A DNA stretch of 16,069 nt from Thermoprotei archaeon (GTDB lineage Archaea > Thermoproteota > Thermoprotei > Thermofilales > B20-G17). Both the position numbers and the translations under genes were made by a program. Location of the stretch: positions 1-16,069 of the forward strand of contig QMSC01000016.1 of the NCBI GenBank assembly GCA_003649515.1, given 5' to 3'. Positions within the stretch are counted from its first letter, which is position 1. The number at the start of each line of letters is the position of its first letter. The notes below the pieces were generated by a model. It saw nothing but the letters and a program-made list of their open reading frames with translations, was not told where the DNA came from and did not search any database. Positions 12,973 to 16,069 of this stretch are shown here, one piece after another.

Positions 12973-14763
12973 ATGGGATTCCATTATAGGCGTTTTCTGG
13001 GGGCAGGAGAGGAGAAGCCCAAGAAAATGTCGGAGAAGGAGATAGTTAAGAGACTGATGGCGATTCTATATCCTTATAGATACTACTTACTACTGTTGCT
13101 CACCCTTGCTTTAATAAGGGTCGTGACGTCCTTGCTAATGCCCTATTTAGTGAAGTTTATGGTGGACGCAATTCTAAAAGTGGACTTTCAGAGCCTCACA
13201 CGTTTCTCCCTTTACTTCTTAGCAGTTGCCGCTACGAACTGGCTCATCGGAATGGGACGCGTTTACCTAACCTCATGGGTTGGACAGCGCGTCATGTACG
13301 ATATTCGAAACCTAATGTTCTCTCAACTTCAAAAGCTCAGGCTATCTTACTTTTCAAAGGAACCTGTAGGCAACGTTGTATCTAGGCTGACGAATGACGT
13401 GGACTCGCTTGGAAATATCATAACGACGGGCACTATAGACATAGTTAGCGATATTGTCACGTTCACTGGCGCTATGATGGTAATGTTCACTCTAAGTCCC
13501 AAGCTCAGTCTAGTAGCCTTCTCCTTAATACCGTTAATAGCACTTATATCATACCTCTTTGCTTTAAGGGCTAGGCAGGCATATAGGTTAACGAGAAAGA
13601 AGATCGCCGAGGTTACGAGTAGGATAGAACAGGACATTGCTGGAGCAGCTGTTGTACAGACTTTCGCTTATCGCAAGAAGCTGAACATCTCAGAGTTTGA
13701 GAGATTGAATAGGGAGAACCTTCAAGTGAACCTTGAGGCTACGAAGACTTTAGCCTCAATGAGCCCTGCATTAAATTTTGTCAGAGCGTTAGGATATGCT
13801 TTATTACTATGGTTTGGAGGTCTTCTCGTGAAAAATGGGGAAGTGACCGTTGGAACGCTTGTCGCCTTTTACGGTTACATGGACATGTTCTTTAAGCCGT
13901 TAATGATGCTTACAATGTTCTACGGAGCCATTCAATCAGCGCTGGCGGCAGCGGAGAGAATTTTCGAGTTCCTCAGCGAGGAGAGGGAAGGGGAGGGCAC
14001 GGTAGAGCTAAGCGATGTCAGAGGTGAAATAGTATATGAAAACGTAGTGTTCGGATACGAGCCCGGAAGTCCAGTCTTAAAGGGCGTTTCCCTGAGCATA
14101 AAGCCTGGAGAAGTAGTGGCGATCGTTGGTCCTACCGGGGCCGGAAAAACTACCTTAATAAACCTTTTGTTGAGGTTTTACGAGCCTTGGAGTGGTCGCA
14201 TACTCGTTGATGGAGTAGATATTAAGAAAGTAAAGCTATCTTCGCTGAGAAGACATATAGGCCTAGTGCTACAGGAGCCGTATCTCTTCTCGGGAACCGT
14301 GCTGGACAATATTCGAATAGCTAAGCCTAATGCGAGCACTGAGGAAGTTCGGAGAGTAATCGAAATGCTTGGACTTAAAGAGATAATGGACAGCCTGCCC
14401 GAAGGACTAAATACCCCTATTTTAGAGGGCGGTAAAAACCTCTCAGTAGGTCAGAGACAGCTAATATCATTTGTAAGGGCTATGCTCATACAGCCCAAGA
14501 TCCTTGTTATGGATGAAGCCATGAGCAGTCTGGATCCCTTCACTGAGGCCAGGCTACAACGTGCTCTCAGAAAGCTGGTTGAAGGAAGGACTTGTATAAT
14601 AATTGCTCATAGGCTATCCACAGTCAAACTGGCTAATAGAATAATTGTGCTTGATGGAGGGAGAATTGTAGAGAAGGGCTCCCATGAGGAGCTATTGAAA
14701 AAAGGAGGACTTTATGCAAGGCTATATAAATTACACTTTCTGCCTACGACTATTTCGAGCTAG
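12973..14763 (+). CDS. ABC exporter subunit with catalytic ATP site (half-transporter 2)
   Basis: This 596-residue partner half has a short cytoplasmic lead (about 28 residues), six membrane helices (about 32-325) and an ATPase domain. Walker A GPTGAGKTT is at 386-394, Q-loop Q434, Walker B D514 with catalytic E515, and switch H546 are all intact. The signature is LSVGQ (490-494) instead of LSGGQ. Paired with the first subunit, this gives one active site (this Walker A/B/His plus the partner's LSGGQ) and one degenerate site. The start is ATG 12973, 11 bases after the previous stop, with GAGGTGAGG just upstream; a nearer ATG at 12969 is out of frame. Its stop shares a CTAG with that of the convergent peptidase gene. 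Confidence 0.94.
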   Translation: MGFHYRRFLGAGEEKPKKMSEKEIVKRLMAILYPYRYYLLLLLTLALIRVVTSLLMPYLVKFMVDAILKVDFQSLTRFSLYFLAVAATNWLIGMGRVYLTSWVGQRVMYDIRNLMFSQLQKLRLSYFSKEPVGNVVSRLTNDVDSLGNIITTGTIDIVSDIVTFTGAMMVMFTLSPKLSLVAFSLIPLIALISYLFALRARQAYRLTRKKIAEVTSRIEQDIAGAAVVQTFAYRKKLNISEFERLNRENLQVNLEATKTLASMSPALNFVRALGYALLLWFGGLLVKNGEVTVGTLVAFYGYMDMFFKPLMMLTMFYGAIQSALAAAERIFEFLSEEREGEGTVELSDVRGEIVYENVVFGYEPGSPVLKGVSLSIKPGEVVAIVGPTGAGKTTLINLLLRFYEPWSGRILVDGVDIKKVKLSSLRRHIGLVLQEPYLFSGTVLDNIRIAKPNASTEEVRRVIEMLGLKEIMDSLPEGLNTPILEGGKNLSVGQRQLISFVRAMLIQPKILVMDEAMSSLDPFTEARLQRALRKLVEGRTCIIIAHRLSTVKLANRIIVLDGGRIVEKGSHEELLKKGGLYARLYKLHFLPTTISS

Positions 14764-16037
14764 CCTTCCTTCTTCTCCTTTTCCTTCTTCTCTTCGAGGC
14801 CTAACCTTTTCTCAAAGTACTCTTTAACTTTCTTGGCTATGTTCTCGGGGATCTCTCGTGAAAACGGGAATTCCTCAGCGTTTACTAAGGTATTCAGAAA
14901 CCTAACTGCAAGCGGACCTAGGGTCGCGTACGCCTGTGGCCCTATAAATTTCGTATCGTCATCCTGGCTATGCATTGCCGTAGATACTCCGCTGGAGCGG
15001 TAGAAGCTTACCGCTGGTATGCCGACTTTAGCGAATGAAGAACTGTCGGAGGAGAACACGTCTTCGCTTATACTTAAGCGAATGCCTACCTCCTTGCCCA
15101 CAACTTCGAGATAGGGCTTTATCTGAGTTGGTCCAGTGACTATTACGGAGTTTGAGCCTAAAGCTCCTCCGTGAACGTCGAAGTTTATAACCATTTTTAT
15201 CTTCTCCAGCTCCTTCTCGTGCTTTTTTACGTAAGCTAAAGAGCCTCTTAGTCCAAGCTCTTCTCCCGAGAACAGAACGAACCTCAAAGTCCTCTTGGGC
15301 TTCACATTAGAGAATATTCTTGCGAGCTCTAGCACGAAGGCCGTGCCGCCAGCGTTATCGGTAGATCCTGGAACATCGTACACGCTATCGTAGTGGGCAC
15401 ATACGATCACGATTTCTTCAGGATACTTATAGCCCTCCTTTTCGACTACTATGTTATAGCTTCTCGCTTTCCATTCATCCTGTAGAAGGATGAGCCTGCC
15501 CTTTCTAGCACCGTACTCAAGCATTTTGTAAGCGTCTTTAAAGGAGATATGTACCATGGGAGCTAAGCCGTATTTCCTCCACTCGTAGATCATGTCAAGG
15601 TGTGATAGCTTCTTATATGGATTGCTCTCGGATACTATAATCCCTGCAGGCTTTCTCTTCATGAGCTTCTTGTATTCTTCAAAGCGAGGTCTCTGAGACA
15701 TGAGGAGCAGATAGCCTTCTTCTCCAGGAAGAAGGAGTGGATCGCCTACTTCAACATACTTTATAGGGCCTTCAACACCTTCAGGAGGAGTCGATCCCGA
15801 GAACCCGACACCCGTGCAAGGTATCTCTTCCTTCCAGGGCTCAAGTACCTCAAACTTGGCTTCCTTTATTCTAAAAGTCATTAGCTCGAACTCTTCAAGT
15901 ATTGGTTTGTAGCCGTAAGATTCCAGTTCCTTGACGATCAGTTCTCTCGCTTTCTCTTCGCCTTCGGTTCCAGCGAGCCTTGGAAAGCTCAATTTCTTGA
16001 GAATTTCTACAGCTCTCTTAGGATCAAACTCTTTCAT
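14760..16037 (-). CDS. M28-family zinc aminopeptidase
   Basis: This is a dinuclear-zinc peptidase of 425 residues from ATG 16037 (a GTG at 16055 would add six). All M28 ligands are present: H215 and D217 in AHYDS, the bridging D227 in TDNAGG, the catalytic/ligand Glu pair 259-260 in SGEELG, D287 in NFDVHG and H356 in MHSQDDD. Residues about 80-190 interrupt the catalytic domain with a PA-like insert, common in this family. There is no signal peptide or membrane segment, so a cytoplasmic role in trimming peptides is likely, feeding amino acids to enzymes such as IorAB. The tail is lysine/glutamate-rich, suggestive of a flexible end. Neither candidate start has a good ribosome site, and the promoter lies beyond the window. 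Confidence 0.9.
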   Translation of the reverse strand: MKEFDPKRAVEILKKLSFPRLAGTEGEEKARELIVKELESYGYKPILEEFELMTFRIKEAKFEVLEPWKEEIPCTGVGFSGSTPPEGVEGPIKYVEVGDPLLLPGEEGYLLLMSQRPRFEEYKKLMKRKPAGIIVSESNPYKKLSHLDMIYEWRKYGLAPMVHISFKDAYKMLEYGARKGRLILLQDEWKARSYNIVVEKEGYKYPEEIVIVCAHYDSVYDVPGSTDNAGGTAFVLELARIFSNVKPKRTLRFVLFSGEELGLRGSLAYVKKHEKELEKIKMVINFDVHGGALGSNSVIVTGPTQIKPYLEVVGKEVGIRLSISEDVFSSDSSSFAKVGIPAVSFYRSSGVSTAMHSQDDDTKFIGPQAYATLGPLAVRFLNTLVNAEEFPFSREIPENIAKKVKEYFEKRLGLEEKKEKEKKEG

Positions 16038-16069
16038 GAGTATTAGATGAAGCACAACACGTTAATAAC

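Noticed and set aside
1..16069. CRISPR arrays, insertion sequences or defence islands.
   Set aside because: No spaced identical repeats, transposase or integrase motifs, or nuclease/helicase genes were seen; base composition and codon style look even throughout.

Overview
The window looks like chromosomal DNA from a thermophilic archaeon, most likely in the Thermoproteota/TACK region. The reasons are TATA-type promoters about 25 bases before expected transcript starts, several apparently leaderless genes, GGAGGT/GGTG ribosome sites, GTG and TTG starts, heavy use of AGG/AGA and ATA codons, a peptide-fermentation enzyme (indolepyruvate:ferredoxin oxidoreductase), and a C/D box guide RNA. I cannot name the genus. 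I see no mobile element, CRISPR array, tRNA or rRNA.

Layout. Positions 20-1319 (minus) hold a small all-helical protein and an ACT-like/V4R sensor protein. Positions 1435-2990 (plus) hold an EamA-type transporter followed closely by a HAD phosphatase. A minus-strand E1-like (MoeB/ThiF/HesA) adenylyltransferase at 2985-3758 is divergent from a DegT-family PLP aminotransferase at 3872-5083. Positions 5187-7625 carry iorA-iorB, which oxidise aryl-pyruvates from aromatic amino acids to aryl-acetyl-CoA and reduce ferredoxin. The 400-base stretch after iorB holds a possible small coupled or frame-disrupted ORF and, on the minus strand, a C/D box methylation-guide sRNA with its own promoter.

Positions 8026-10498 (minus) hold an unrecognised 145-residue protein and two tandem paralogous membrane proteins. 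Each paralog has an N-terminal zinc ribbon, two copies of a P-[VLI]-[WY] motif in a soluble domain, and a C-terminal membrane hairpin. Positions 10631-14763 (plus) form a compact operon: an ArsR-like repressor and the two subunits of a heterodimeric ABC exporter. Three CGGTAA boxes lie around the repressor's TATA box, which points to autoregulation. The two ATPase domains complement each other: the first lacks the catalytic Glu and switch His, and the second has the altered signature motif. This predicts one degenerate and one active ATP site. A zinc-dependent M28 aminopeptidase (minus, from 14760) converges on the exporter and shares a CTAG stop with it.

The items most worth following are the C/D sRNA with its promoter, the tandem zinc-ribbon membrane pair, and the CGGTAA operator controlling the exporter.
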